64,000 nucleotides of DNA from Massilia sp. CFBP 13721 (GCF_014842025.1 NZ_JACYUY010000008.1:62001-126000); one strand, 5' to 3'; numbered from the stretch's first letter, positions 8,205-16,450 are shown. Made by a program: numbers and translations. Notes: generated by a model from the sequence alone, not told the origin.

Positions 8205-8927
8205 ATGCATGACCAAATTGACAGTTTTCAGAGGAAACTTACAACTTATTTCCGGCAAATGACACTAGGATTTGTTTTTGCTGACTTGGGCAAATTGGTA
8301 GAGAACCCTGGAGAGATCGCCATTCGGCTTACCCTATCCAAAAAAGCTACCAGCGAGCCGATACCTCTCAACGATTTCATTCCCCACTCAGGCGAAGTTA
8401 GTGCTGGGGTAGCTGAGCTTTTCCAAGTTAGGGCTATCGCTGCGTGGAATGATTTATTAAATGATTTATTTTCTGTTTTTGTTCGAGAACATCTAACTGG
8501 TTCGCGGCAATTCAAAGCAATTAAGAAGCGGAGTGCTTCAGTTGATTTTTCCTCGAGTGAGCCGATCCAAGACCAAATTCTCAGATCGGTTGTAACCGAC
8601 TTTACATTTGATCCCTATAAGGCCAGAATTAAATCTATAAAAGATCTGTGTATAACAAAACTGCCTGTTGATGACGATTTAAAGATAATCCGCAAGCACG
8701 TCGAGATACGAAACAATTTCCAACATCACGGTGGGGTAGTCACTCAAGATCTACTGGATAATCTAGGCTCAAATAAGTTGGAACTGTTAAATAGTACGGC
8801 GCAGGCTTTCGAATTAAAGAAGGGCGACCGTATCTTACTCTACATACCTGAGCTCAACCTTTTGAAGGCTGCCATGTATCGTGTCACTATAAAGTGGAGA
8901 AACGCCAATGCCGACTTACCAGCTTGA
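8205..8927 (+). CDS. HEPN-like protein, candidate defence RNase
   Basis: 240 residues, mostly helical. Near residues 161-178 it carries IIRKHVEIRNNFQHHGG. R169-N-x3-H174 fits the Rx4-6H signature of HEPN ribonucleases, placed on a helix followed by a Gly turn as in MAE_28990/RiboL-PSP-type HEPN proteins. The family assignment is from this motif and helical pattern only. It overlaps the zinc-ribbon gene by 20 bases, implying a two-gene unit. AT-rich (long A/T runs at 8440-8680) relative to the rest of the prophage, suggesting separate acquisition. Confidence 0.6.
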   Translation: MHDQIDSFQRKLTTYFRQMTLGFVFADLGKLVENPGEIAIRLTLSKKATSEPIPLNDFIPHSGEVSAGVAELFQVRAIAAWNDLLNDLFSVFVREHLTGSRQFKAIKKRSASVDFSSSEPIQDQILRSVVTDFTFDPYKARIKSIKDLCITKLPVDDDLKIIRKHVEIRNNFQHHGGVVTQDLLDNLGSNKLELLNSTAQAFELKKGDRILLYIPELNLLKAAMYRVTIKWRNANADLPA

Positions 8928-9267
8928 GCTAATTCCCTATCACACCCCGTATGTTACGATCAAACCGCTTTTCGTTCAAAACCGGCCTGTTGGAACCATT
9001 GCGGCGCGTGAAGGCGCTGAATATATATGCGGCGCATGCGAGGTCATTTTATTAGGACCTGTCGATCTCGGCGTCTCTTTTGAAGAGATGCCGATCCACT
9101 GCGGAATCTGCGGCGCATTCAACTTAATTAATGGAAAAAGACGCCGGTCGCCAACCGAAACAAAAGTTTATCCCACCTTACCAGCAGAATATCGTCAACG
9201 ATTAATTACTCAATCAGTTCGAAAAGCTTTGGCTTATTCAATGAATAAAGACCGACCGCTACTTTAG
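8908..9267 (+). CDS. Small zinc-ribbon partner protein
   Basis: 119 residues with CGAC (about residue 41) and HCGICG (about 64-69), giving two CxxC knuckles some 20 residues apart, a classic zinc ribbon that could bind nucleic acid or protein. Its start lies inside the 3' end of the HEPN-like gene, indicating co-translation and possibly an antitoxin, sensor or adaptor role. Function is otherwise unknown. Confidence 0.55.
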   Translation: MPTYQLELIPYHTPYVTIKPLFVQNRPVGTIAAREGAEYICGACEVILLGPVDLGVSFEEMPIHCGICGAFNLINGKRRRSPTETKVYPTLPAEYRQRLITQSVRKALAYSMNKDRPLL

Positions 9268-9284
9268 GACAGAGGACAGGATAA

Positions 9285-9340
9285 TTGAAACCCTATAGGT
9301 TCATAGCCTACCGGGGGTTCGAATCCCCCTCTCTCCGCCA
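9285..9340 (+). other. tRNA-Ser(UGA) 3' fragment inside the prophage
   Basis: Reads as anticodon loop ATTGAAA, a long variable arm (TAGG/CCTA stem), a T arm with GGGGG-TTCGAAT-CCCCC and an acceptor strand ending CTCTCCGCCA. No 5' half (no GGAGAGG plus D arm) is found upstream. It looks like the scar of an integration event at a tRNA-Ser gene, now stranded within element 2. The 267-base gap 9268-9534 holds this fragment, a terminator and a possible promoter (TTGACA at 9457) for the acyltransferase. Confidence 0.7.
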
Positions 9341-9348
9341 AAACACGA

Positions 9349-9380
9349 AAGCCCTTAACCTTCGAGGGCTTTTTTCTTTT
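9349..9380 (+). terminator. Rho-independent terminator after tRNA-Ser fragment
   Basis: Stem AAGCCCT / AGGGCTT with a 9-base loop followed by a T-rich run (TTTTTCTTTT). Its position just after the tRNA 3' end suggests it is the original tRNA-Ser terminator carried along with the fragment. Confidence 0.75.
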
Positions 9381-9534
9381 CCATGCTCACTTGCTTCGTC
9401 GCGCTGCTGGGCTTGGAGAATTTTCAGGGAATATCTACAACGAACCGTTGAAATAGTTGACAAAAGGAACTCCAAATATTGAACTGTTGTAGGAATTAGC
9501 TTACATTCAAGGCTACTTTGTCCTGAGGCCAACT

Positions 9535-10653
9535 ATGTCGCTCACTTCGCTCACCTCCCTTAGATTTATTGCGGCAATGATGGTCGTGCTAAGCCATCTG
9601 GAGTTCCTCGACGAGAACAGGATCGGCCCTATCTCTTGGCTTGCCAAGAATGTCTTTCGTGAGGGGTACGTCGGCGTCACCTTCTTCTTCGTGCTTTCAG
9701 GCTTCATTCTGTCGCATTCATACTCGACCAAGATGCGCGAGGGCAGAGGTGGAGCTCAACAATTTGTGCATGCAAGAATTGCCCGAATTTTCCCCATCCA
9801 TCTGTTAACCGCTTTGATAGCGTTGCCCTTGGCACTAATATGGAGGCAAGAATCCAGCGCGACGTTAGCTGGATCGCTCGTGCTCAACTTGGCGCTTCTG
9901 CAGGCTTGGGTGCCACGATCTACCTGGTACTTCTCGTTCAATACTCCCGCCTGGAGCCTATCGGTAGAGTTCTTTTTCTACCTCGCTTTCCCTCTGCTAA
10001 TCACCATCCGATCGCGCACCCTACTATGGGCAACAGCTGCTCTGCTGTGTCTGAAGGCAGGGATTTCGATCAATGCAGACTCTCAGAATAAATTTTTGCT
10101 GTACATCTTCCCTCCCCTTCGTCTTGCCGATTTTATTGCCGGCATACTACTTCACCGGCTTTTTTCTTCAGTCGGCCCAATAAGCAATCGTACTGCCACG
10201 CTGGCCCAGGTCCTGTCGCTGAGCGCTCTGGCTATCGCCGCAGCGCTATCGCCTTTCGTCTCCCAAGGTAGCCGCTTCGACCTGTATTACTTGGCACCGA
10301 TGGGGGTCCTGATTCTTTCATTCGCGTGGCAAAACGGGCTGATCTCTCGTGTGATTTCAGGCAAGACTTTAGTCCTCCTTGGAGAGGCAAGCTTCTCGCT
10401 CTATATGATCCATCGGCTTGTTATTGTGTATGGTCAGAAGATATTAGGGACCACGGGTGGCAGTTTCGACGTCGTGAGCGCTGCTGCTTATGTCCTTAGC
10501 AGCATTCTTCTCAGCGTCGCAATGTTTAAACTGTTTGAATTGCCTGCAAAGAAATGGGTGCTGGAATTATTATCGGGTAATTTTTCGGCACGCACACGAC
10601 GAACCAAAGCGACCTTGGAGGATGTCGCCGAACTTCCAAGAAAATACGGATGA
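9535..10653 (+). CDS. Acyltransferase 3 family membrane protein (OafA/YrhL-like)
   Basis: 372 residues. The N-terminal LTSLRFIAAMMVVLSHLEF carries the family's R and catalytic His (R10, H21), followed by GYVGVTFFFVLSGFILS (first helices), RIARIFPIHLL and about ten membrane segments. Family members transfer acyl groups, often acetyl, to surface sugars such as LPS O-antigen. As a prophage gene outside the late operon it is a probable lysogenic-conversion (receptor-masking) gene. The end abuts the convergent 10654-10905 gene exactly. A TTGACA at 9457 may be its own -35. Confidence 0.88.
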   Translation: MSLTSLTSLRFIAAMMVVLSHLEFLDENRIGPISWLAKNVFREGYVGVTFFFVLSGFILSHSYSTKMREGRGGAQQFVHARIARIFPIHLLTALIALPLALIWRQESSATLAGSLVLNLALLQAWVPRSTWYFSFNTPAWSLSVEFFFYLAFPLLITIRSRTLLWATAALLCLKAGISINADSQNKFLLYIFPPLRLADFIAGILLHRLFSSVGPISNRTATLAQVLSLSALAIAAALSPFVSQGSRFDLYYLAPMGVLILSFAWQNGLISRVISGKTLVLLGEASFSLYMIHRLVIVYGQKILGTTGGSFDVVSAAAYVLSSILLSVAMFKLFELPAKKWVLELLSGNFSARTRRTKATLEDVAELPRKYG

Positions 10654-10905
10654 TCAGGCGTTTGGTGGTAGCCGGGGAAATTCCCTTACGCACGGTTCGT
10701 TGTTGAGCTTCTCGCGCAGCGTGTCGAGAATCGCGCCTTGCGGGCCAGGCAGCGTCGTCAGCATGCGCTGCAGCTGGTCGGCATACAGCACGAGCGACCG
10801 TAGACGCGCTACCTCCCACAGCAGCGCGCGCACATCGGGCGAGTCAGGATTGCGGTCCTGGATCTCCTGCAGGGTTGCTTTCGGCAACGGTTCCTTGAAT
10901 CTCAT
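10654..10905 (-). CDS. Small phage protein at end of late operon
   Basis: 83 residues, helical, with leucine-spaced coiled-coil-like stretches (VRALLWEVARLRSLVLYADQL), no signal peptide and no family recognised. Last gene of the leftward late operon. Its stop abuts the convergent acyltransferase stop. Its start overlaps the small gene upstream by about 60 bases. Confidence 0.5.
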   Translation of the reverse strand: MRFKEPLPKATLQEIQDRNPDSPDVRALLWEVARLRSLVLYADQLQRMLTTLPGPQGAILDTLREKLNNEPCVREFPRLPPNA

Positions 10906-11020
10906 GTCCGGCTTTCACTGGATGGGCATCCAGTATAACAGCCGGGAACTCTACGCTCCGGCCGTCCTTGGTGCTGAACAGATGCAGATCGCCGTTTGAG
11001 GTGGCCAGGTGGAAGTCCAT
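10844..11020 (-). CDS. Very small phage protein (58 aa)
   Basis: ATG 11020 to TGA 10844 encodes MDFHLATSNGDLHLFSTKDG..., beginning four bases after the DUF1353 stop, in the same direction and filling an otherwise empty gap. The beta-strand-like N-terminus is plausible for a folded mini-protein. The long overlap with the next gene is a caveat. Function unknown. Confidence 0.45.
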   Translation of the reverse strand: MDFHLATSNGDLHLFSTKDGRSVEFPAVILDAHPVKAGHEIQGTVAESNPAGDPGPQS

Positions 11021-11024
11021 CAGA

Positions 11025-11423
11025 TCACCATTCGCTTCCAGGCTCTACCTGGGTAGGCGCCGGCGCGTAGTGCGACGAGCCGCCAATGCGAACCCCGGCC
11101 CACATCATCCAGCTACGCCACGCTGGCACGCCGCTAACTTCCGAAGCCTCGCGCAGCACCGCATCGGCAACCTTGCGCGACACCAGGCGCTCGCTGTACA
11201 GGTAATCATGCACGACGGCCGCAGCGCGCGCGCTGTCGCCAGTGAGCACGTACACCACGGGAAGCCGCGGCACCGAGGCCAAGTCGGTCTTGAAACCTGC
11301 CGGCACGATGAACGTCTGCTTGGCCACGTCAGATTGGTACTCGAGCGGCTTGCACAGCACCCAATGGCCATCATCCCGGTCGGTAGCAGCAGCGAGAGCT
11401 AAACGGGTAAGGAACGCGCTCAT
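11025..11423 (-). CDS. DUF1353 family phage protein
   Basis: 132 residues. FIVPAGFKTDLASVPRL followed by AAVVHDYLYSE and a final helical segment (AWRSWMMWAGVRIGG) is the DUF1353 pattern, found in lysis or tail-end regions of many phages; biochemical role unknown. Conserved D (KTDLASVP) and H-D (VHDYLY) suggest a metal or catalytic site, by inference. Overlaps the lysin stop by 4 bases. Confidence 0.78.
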   Translation of the reverse strand: MSAFLTRLALAAATDRDDGHWVLCKPLEYQSDVAKQTFIVPAGFKTDLASVPRLPVVYVLTGDSARAAAVVHDYLYSERLVSRKVADAVLREASEVSGVPAWRSWMMWAGVRIGGSSHYAPAPTQVEPGSEW

Positions 11424-12073
11424 GCTGCCATCGCCTCCATGAAGCGGTCGGTGATACTGCAGCGCTCGGCCAGACCGATATCGCCACCGTTCACCACACG
11501 CGAGATTGCGATGATCTTGCCCGCATCAGCAAGCAGGTTCAGGCTTTCGCCAGTGCGATTCCCCTGGTGCCAGAACCATGCAGCGGCTAAGCACCCGACG
11601 TCGGGGCGGGAGAGCAGATCCGGAGACGTCACCAGGTCATAGCCGATCGCGAGGCCACAGCGCCGGTAGTTGTCCTTGCCGGTCAACTGGATGGGTCCGC
11701 GGCCGCGATACCGCCAGCCGTCACCCGAATGGATCGGGCCATTGCCGAGCCGACTGCCGTACGCGATGTTGGCGATCATCTCCTGGTCGGCTCTCTGCTC
11801 GCCAGGAATGTACCCGAGCTTGTCGGCTTGGGCCCGGGTAAAGCGGCCCTTGAAGCCGGACACCGTCATCAGCGCCTCGGGCCGATAGTTCAGGTTCTCG
11901 ATCATCCTGGTCAGGCCCTGTGATTCATGCAGCAGCTGGCTGACGAAGGCAGCTTGGCGTTTTGGCGTGCTAATGCTGAAGCGCGCCATCGCATTGTTCA
12001 GGTGATCGATGAAGAGGGCCGCCGTGCCGGGGCGGACGTGGCCAATGGCGACGAGCTGCTCGAGCTTCATCAT
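11420..12073 (-). CDS. GH19 chitinase-like endolysin
   Basis: 217 residues. FVSQLLHESQGLTRMIENLNY carries the first catalytic Glu (HES) of glycoside hydrolase family 19. GDGWRYRGRGPIQLTGKDNYRR is the family's highly conserved substrate-binding stretch. The enzyme should cleave the peptidoglycan sugar backbone at the end of infection. No signal peptide, so it depends on the holin-like protein encoded just upstream (overlap at 12070-12073). Two tandem ATGs (12073 and 12070) are possible starts. Confidence 0.9.
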   Translation of the reverse strand: MMKLEQLVAIGHVRPGTAALFIDHLNNAMARFSISTPKRQAAFVSQLLHESQGLTRMIENLNYRPEALMTVSGFKGRFTRAQADKLGYIPGEQRADQEMIANIAYGSRLGNGPIHSGDGWRYRGRGPIQLTGKDNYRRCGLAIGYDLVTSPDLLSRPDVGCLAAAWFWHQGNRTGESLNLLADAGKIIAISRVVNGGDIGLAERCSITDRFMEAMAA

Positions 12074-12315
12074 CCCCTCCAGTGCGAGATCAACCAGCTG
12101 GCCACGCTGCCGAGTGAGCCTGCAGCCCCACCGACGAGCATCAAGGTCCGCCAGCCGCCGCGTGCTTCTGCCAGCTGCGCAAGCACCCGATCGAGTTTTT
12201 CGTTTAGCTGAGCATTTGTCGCACGAAGGTCCGCGACGGAAACCTTCAGGTGAGCTACTTCAACCTGGATGGCTGCGACCGCGATCGCATTGTTTTGTTC
12301 GATGGTGGTTTGCAT
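12070..12315 (-). CDS. Holin-like membrane protein
   Basis: 81 residues. An N-terminal coiled coil (about 15-50, VEVAHLKVSVADLRATNAQLNEKLD...) precedes one membrane segment (about 57-76, LMLVGGAAGSLGSVASWLI) and a short basic tail. This is the architecture of XhlA/hemolysin-type holin partners. Its position directly before the endolysin supports a role in membrane permeabilisation at lysis. No Rz/Rz1 spanin pair was recognised nearby. Confidence 0.68.
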   Translation of the reverse strand: MQTTIEQNNAIAVAAIQVEVAHLKVSVADLRATNAQLNEKLDRVLAQLAEARGGWRTLMLVGGAAGSLGSVASWLISHWRG

Positions 12316-12399
12316 GGGCGCCGTGTCTCAGAGTGATCGGAAAGGCGGCCCGCTCCGTCTCAAGGGCGCCTTTGATAACTGCTGAGTCTAGGACTTGCC

Positions 12400-12428
12400 T
12401 TGTCTCAATTCTCGGAAAATTGAGACAA
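12400..12428 (-). repeat. Late-operon stem-loop, copy A
   Basis: Perfect 11-bp arms TTGTCTCAATT / AATTGAGACAA around the 7-base loop CTCGGAA (plus strand). Lies in the gap between the 12446 gene and the holin-like gene, 84 bases upstream of the latter's start. No T-run follows on either strand, so it is not a standard terminator. Same loop as copies B and C. Confidence 0.85.
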
Positions 12429-12445
12429 TCGCATAAGCTTCTGTC

Positions 12446-13273
12446 CTACATGCTTTCCCATTCGAGCGTGGTAGCGTGCCTCGCAAAATTTGGCCTACGC
12501 ATCGCCGCGGTCTGCACCAGGGCGCCGTACATCTGATGGTCGCGCTCGCGCTCGCGCGACGCGTCGCCCGGGTAAAGGCTGATGATGATCGGTACACCGA
12601 GACCGTTCGCCACCAGCATGTCCCAGATGGCCGAGCGGTCCCGCTCAGTCATGCCTTCCAGGTCGACTGACAGCTTTGATCCTTTAGTACCGGGTACGAA
12701 GCGGCGGTCACCTGCATCGGTATAGAACGGCTCTCCCCTGTCGACTGGCGTCAAGCCAGGGTTATATGAAGCATTTTGGTCGGGAGTAAAAGACTCGCCG
12801 ACGAACGCATGCGATAGCTCGAGGTAACCTTGCAGGCTGCCAGGGTCCTTGAGGCGCACCACCAGGCGCTTGACGCTGACGTTGTCGAACCAGGTGAACG
12901 CGTTTGCGCCGCCGCCCCAAGAATAAGCACTGGCGCCGCTGACAGCGGTCCACGGCGCCCGCAGCACCCGCGACCGCGCCGGACACGCTTGTCGCACGCC
13001 GGTGTCGAGCACCTTCGTGGTGCCGGCCGCGTCGGAATATCCAAGCACTTCGATGGTCGTCGACGGCGAGCCATTGCAGAGGAAGTGGGCACCTCCGACA
13101 CGCTCGGGGACATCCCAGCTCATGACGATCTCGATTTCTTTCCCCGTCGCGCGGCACACGTGCGACTTTGTATCGTTCAAGATTACAGCCGGCGACATCC
13201 CGGGCGCGACTGGAGCAGCCGACAGCACTGCTCGAGAGGCAGCGTTATCGATAATGATTTTTAAATTAGACAT
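12446..13273 (-). CDS. Phage tail-tip or fibre-associated protein, unknown
   Basis: 275 residues. Beta-rich with SHVCRATGKEIEIVMSWDVPE and SGASAYSWGGGANAFTWFDNVSVKRLVV, resembling a carbohydrate-binding-like jelly roll around residues 40-150. The C-terminal part (YNPGLTPVDRGEP ... LEGMTERDRSAIWDML) resembles distal tail-type proteins. No family assigned. The first 74 bases of its coding region and its upstream region lie within a 106-bp tandem duplication, so a second, out-of-frame copy of its start occurs at 13379. Confidence 0.65.
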   Translation of the reverse strand: MSNLKIIIDNAASRAVLSAAPVAPGMSPAVILNDTKSHVCRATGKEIEIVMSWDVPERVGGAHFLCNGSPSTTIEVLGYSDAAGTTKVLDTGVRQACPARSRVLRAPWTAVSGASAYSWGGGANAFTWFDNVSVKRLVVRLKDPGSLQGYLELSHAFVGESFTPDQNASYNPGLTPVDRGEPFYTDAGDRRFVPGTKGSKLSVDLEGMTERDRSAIWDMLVANGLGVPIIISLYPGDASRERERDHQMYGALVQTAAMRRPNFARHATTLEWESM

Positions 13274-13418
13274 TGAGAGAGTTCCAGGTGTAGCTGTAGG
13301 CCTCGGCGGGCGCGACTGGAGCAGCCGACAGCACTGCTCGAGAGGCAGCGTTATCGATAATGATTTTTAAATTAGACATTGAGAGAGTTCCAGGTGTAGC
13401 TGTAGGCCTCGGCGGGCG
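13201..13418. repeat. 106-bp tandem duplication at a gene junction
   Basis: 13201-13306 is repeated at 13307-13412, with six further matching bases. I saw no mismatch between the two copies. The unit contains the end of the DUF4376 gene and the start of the 275-aa tail gene. Since 106 is not a multiple of 3, the extra copy yields only a short fused reading frame starting at 13379 that ends inside the duplicate. Lack of divergence implies a recent event. Confidence 0.93.
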
Positions 13419-13944
13419 TGGTGGCGTTGTCGATCAGGTCGCGTAGCTGGCGGCCGCGCGCGTGGATAGTTCTCACATGCTGGGTGAGCGTCAGGCCGAG
13501 CGCGATGATCTGCGCTCCGGTCAGCGTCTTGCGCGTGTTGTCGGCGAGCGTCCATTCGTCGGCGATCTCCTGGCCCGCCAACTGCGCCAGGAGGGCCGCC
13601 AAGGCGGCGCCGGAAATGTTCTCCTTGTTCGGGTCGTACATGTCGCCCTCGAACTCGAACGGCGCTGCTTCCGCTGCGTCGCGGCTGGATTTCACGGCGC
13701 CCCATGCCTGCGCGCGCGCATGCTCTATGGAGGCTGTCTCAAGCCAGCTGTAATCGCCATCGTTCCACAGCATGACGGCCGTTTCGCTCGGACAACCCGA
13801 CCAGTCAATGGGTGCGCTAAGAGGGTAGTACGCCCGCTCGGGTGTTTCTATTGGCGGTAGCGGGTAAGGCCCGACGCCGCTTGAGGCATACGTACCGACT
13901 TGCGCCTCTAGCTCGTCGCTATGCTTGTTTACTTGGGCGTACAT
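13372..13944 (-). CDS. DUF4376 domain protein, likely tail-fibre assembly
   Basis: 190 residues. The C-terminal ~110 residues (AWGAVKSSRDAAEAAPFEFEGDMYDPNKENISGAALAA...WTLADNT..TLTGAQI) match the DUF4376 pattern found at the end of tail-fibre-associated or fibre-assembly proteins of many phages. The N-terminal part includes SGCPSETAVMLWNDGDYSWLET, a linker-like segment. Located directly after the fibre gene. The stop codon lies in the tandem duplication, and without the duplication it would be four bases from the next gene's ATG. Confidence 0.75.
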   Translation of the reverse strand: MYAQVNKHSDELEAQVGTYASSGVGPYPLPPIETPERAYYPLSAPIDWSGCPSETAVMLWNDGDYSWLETASIEHARAQAWGAVKSSRDAAEAAPFEFEGDMYDPNKENISGAALAALLAQLAGQEIADEWTLADNTRKTLTGAQIIALGLTLTQHVRTIHARGRQLRDLIDNATTPAEAYSYTWNSLNV

Positions 13945-13951
13945 GAAATCC

Positions 13952-16450
13952 TTATATGTGGTTCACGGAAACAGCGCTGGTTGCGATGTCCGCGCGGTTG
14001 TCGCCGCTGGAGATGGCGGTACACGTCAGCGTTCCGGTGTTCGTGAGGTTGGCGCCCTGAACCGACACCAGGCTCCTGATTGTCACGGTTGCGGTATTAG
14101 CCCCTGAAACAATCGATAGCGAACCGTTCGTGCTCGTGTCATGCAGCGTCCAAGAAATCGACTTGGCCGCCCCCGTAACAGTTGCCGTACAGGTAAGCGT
14201 GACTGTCTTGGCTCCCGTACCGCCAGATGTGTTGCTCGGAACGCTGAGACTAAACGCTGCGTATTGCGGATTAATGATGAGTGCGCCGTCAATGAGAAAT
14301 ACCCCGTTCGCCCATCTCATTTTCGGCGTGTAGAAACTGCCGTTGGCCTCGATCTGAAAATAGTTGCCCGATGCGTGGTCGCCGAAAAGTGCACCACCCT
14401 GGCTTAAATGAAAGCCGCCACCAGATGTAGGCCAGCTGTAGTCGGCGGTGTACGAGCCTGCGTAAATGGCGCCTTTCATACGCAGATTGCCCAACTCGCC
14501 GCTTGGCCCGATGAGGGTTCCGCTGAACCCAACCACCGGTTGCCCATTGACGATACCGCCGGAAAACATGACCTGCGGCGCCGCGCCAGGCGTTACGAAA
14601 GCAAAATTGGCGGCATTGACAATAAAGCTCGACGTCGGCTGGCCGTCAATAATTTCGCTGGCCAAGCCCCAGCCCACGACATAGCCGTTGTTGTCGATGA
14701 CGAGCACGGCTTGTCCTTTCAGGCCGTCGACATCGCTCGCGGTGACCTCCAGCTTTTGCTCAATTGAAACGCCCGAGCCGCCAGAATTGTTCAGCCTAGC
14801 ATTGATCGCCGTGTAATCTCGGGCTGACGCGCTCGCGTGACCCTGTGCATCAACTACGCTTTGCGCCGCGCTATTTTTATAGGTCAGAGCATCGCCTGCC
14901 GCAGTGCTGGCGGTGTTGGCGCTCTGGCTTGCGGCGTTGGCATACCATCCTGCATCGCCGGCTTTTGTGTTTGCCGTGGACGCCGAAGTCGATGCCGCAT
15001 TCGCGGATTGCAAAGCACCGTCGCGCGCGCTCTCAGCGGCTACCTTAGCGGCGTTGGCTGCTGCAGCGCTGTTGCCCGCATTGTCGGCGTGCGTCGCAGC
15101 TGTCGAGGCAGATCCAGCCGCCGCTTGCGCGCTGCCCCCGACGCTGTTTGCTGAATTGGCCGCGTTGGTCGCGCTCGTCGACGCGCTGCTGGCAGACCCG
15201 GCGGCATTACTTTCCGAGCTGGCGGCGCGTGTAGCAGCTGCAGCCGCATCCCCTGCCTTGGTCGACGCCGTGCTCGCGCTTGTCGATGCCGACCCGGCCG
15301 ATTCCCCGGCCTGATTTGCCTTGGTGACTGCAGTGTCGCGCGCAGTGACCGCTGCTGCAGCTGCCGTATCCGCCCCGCTCCTAGCGGCTTCCGCCTCAAC
15401 TTTAGACGTATTCGACGCAGCCGCTGCTGACTCTGCTGCTGTAGCGTAAGACGAAGCGTTTTCGACCGATGTGCTCGCTGCGCTTGCAGCGCTCCCCGCA
15501 GCCTGGTTAGCCGCCTCGGCAGCGAGTCTGGCCGATTGCGACACACTGGCAGCACCGGCGCTGTCGCCTGCTGCCCGAATGGCCGCTGCCTTGGCCGCGA
15601 TTGCCGCCTCTGCGGCTTCGATGGCCTGCACGGCAGATTCAGCAGACGATGCCGTGTCACCGTAGATCTCGACCAGAGCATCGACACGGTCGACCAGCCC
15701 GGTTCCTTCCGCGTCGACCAGGTCGATTCGATCGCGCAGTTCACCAAATAGTTCGGACTCGGTGATCTGGTCCTTCAGCAGGTCGAGGAGGTGCTCGGCG
15801 CCGGTTCCTGTCGTGCCCAGCGTGCCATCCGTAGAGTTGAAAGGTCCCGGGATGTTCGCCTTGGAGATGTAGCGGATCCAATAGTAAAACCGACCGGCTG
15901 CACCGATCACGTCCGGGAACACTCGGCCCAGGCCAGCGGTTTCCCCGACCGGCGCCGCGGCAGCCAGATCGTTATCCAGGGCACGCCAGATCTGGACCGT
16001 TCCGATGTTCGTGTTGTTGGTCGGGTCCCAGTGCAGATTGATAGTCGCCAGCGCGCCCTGCGCAGCCAGGCCGGCAGGCACTGGTGGCACGGACGAATTG
16101 AACGCCAGTTGTTTGGTAACCGACTGCCTGGCGACGTACGGCTCGCCCTGGTAGGTGACGGTGACCACGATCTCGCAGGTCGGCCCCATCATCGCCGCCG
16201 GCACTAGGGTGGCCACGTCCCCATCGACCGTGAGCGGCGTGCCGTTGCTGGTGGAGAACTCGACCGTGCCGCCCTCGAAGCCGACTCGGCTGGCAATGAA
16301 CACGATCGCCGACGGGGTCACGGTCGCATCGAGCGCGATTACGAACGCACGGTCGCTGGCACTCAGGTTCAGCCTGCGCGCGTACGCCTGGGCATAGCGC
16401 GACGGCGCCGCCTGCAGTAGCCGGTCGATGGGATTGATGAATGGGATCAT
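13952..16450 (-). CDS. Central tail fibre protein with long Ala/Ser-rich repeat stalk
   Basis: 832 residues from ATG 16450 (ATGA overlap with the upstream gene). Residues about 1-230 are beta-rich with an FN3-like part. Residues about 270-560 form an Ala/Ser/Asn-rich degenerate repeat (AASTSASTASTKAGDA type), expected to be a trimeric coiled-coil stalk. Then comes LEVTASDVDGLKGQAVLVIDNNG, resembling DUF1983 of lambda J-like host-specificity proteins. The C-terminal ~90 residues are Ig-like. Likely a tail-tip host-recognition fibre. Confidence 0.8.
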   Translation of the reverse strand: MIPFINPIDRLLQAAPSRYAQAYARRLNLSASDRAFVIALDATVTPSAIVFIASRVGFEGGTVEFSTSNGTPLTVDGDVATLVPAAMMGPTCEIVVTVTYQGEPYVARQSVTKQLAFNSSVPPVPAGLAAQGALATINLHWDPTNNTNIGTVQIWRALDNDLAAAAPVGETAGLGRVFPDVIGAAGRFYYWIRYISKANIPGPFNSTDGTLGTTGTGAEHLLDLLKDQITESELFGELRDRIDLVDAEGTGLVDRVDALVEIYGDTASSAESAVQAIEAAEAAIAAKAAAIRAAGDSAGAASVSQSARLAAEAANQAAGSAASAASTSVENASSYATAAESAAAASNTSKVEAEAARSGADTAAAAAVTARDTAVTKANQAGESAGSASTSASTASTKAGDAAAAATRAASSESNAAGSASSASTSATNAANSANSVGGSAQAAAGSASTAATHADNAGNSAAAANAAKVAAESARDGALQSANAASTSASTANTKAGDAGWYANAASQSANTASTAAGDALTYKNSAAQSVVDAQGHASASARDYTAINARLNNSGGSGVSIEQKLEVTASDVDGLKGQAVLVIDNNGYVVGWGLASEIIDGQPTSSFIVNAANFAFVTPGAAPQVMFSGGIVNGQPVVGFSGTLIGPSGELGNLRMKGAIYAGSYTADYSWPTSGGGFHLSQGGALFGDHASGNYFQIEANGSFYTPKMRWANGVFLIDGALIINPQYAAFSLSVPSNTSGGTGAKTVTLTCTATVTGAAKSISWTLHDTSTNGSLSIVSGANTATVTIRSLVSVQGANLTNTGTLTCTAISSGDNRADIATSAVSVNHI

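Noticed and set aside
12400-12428. Stem-loop copy A as a rho-independent terminator
   Set aside because: No T-run on either strand and moderately AT-rich stem; two other copies with identical loop lie within an operon that must be read through.
14840-15640. Repetitive DNA suggestive of a tandem or CRISPR-like array
   Set aside because: Degenerate Ala/Ser codons of the fibre stalk: no fixed unit, no spacers, reading frame conserved throughout. No CRISPR array was seen anywhere in the window.
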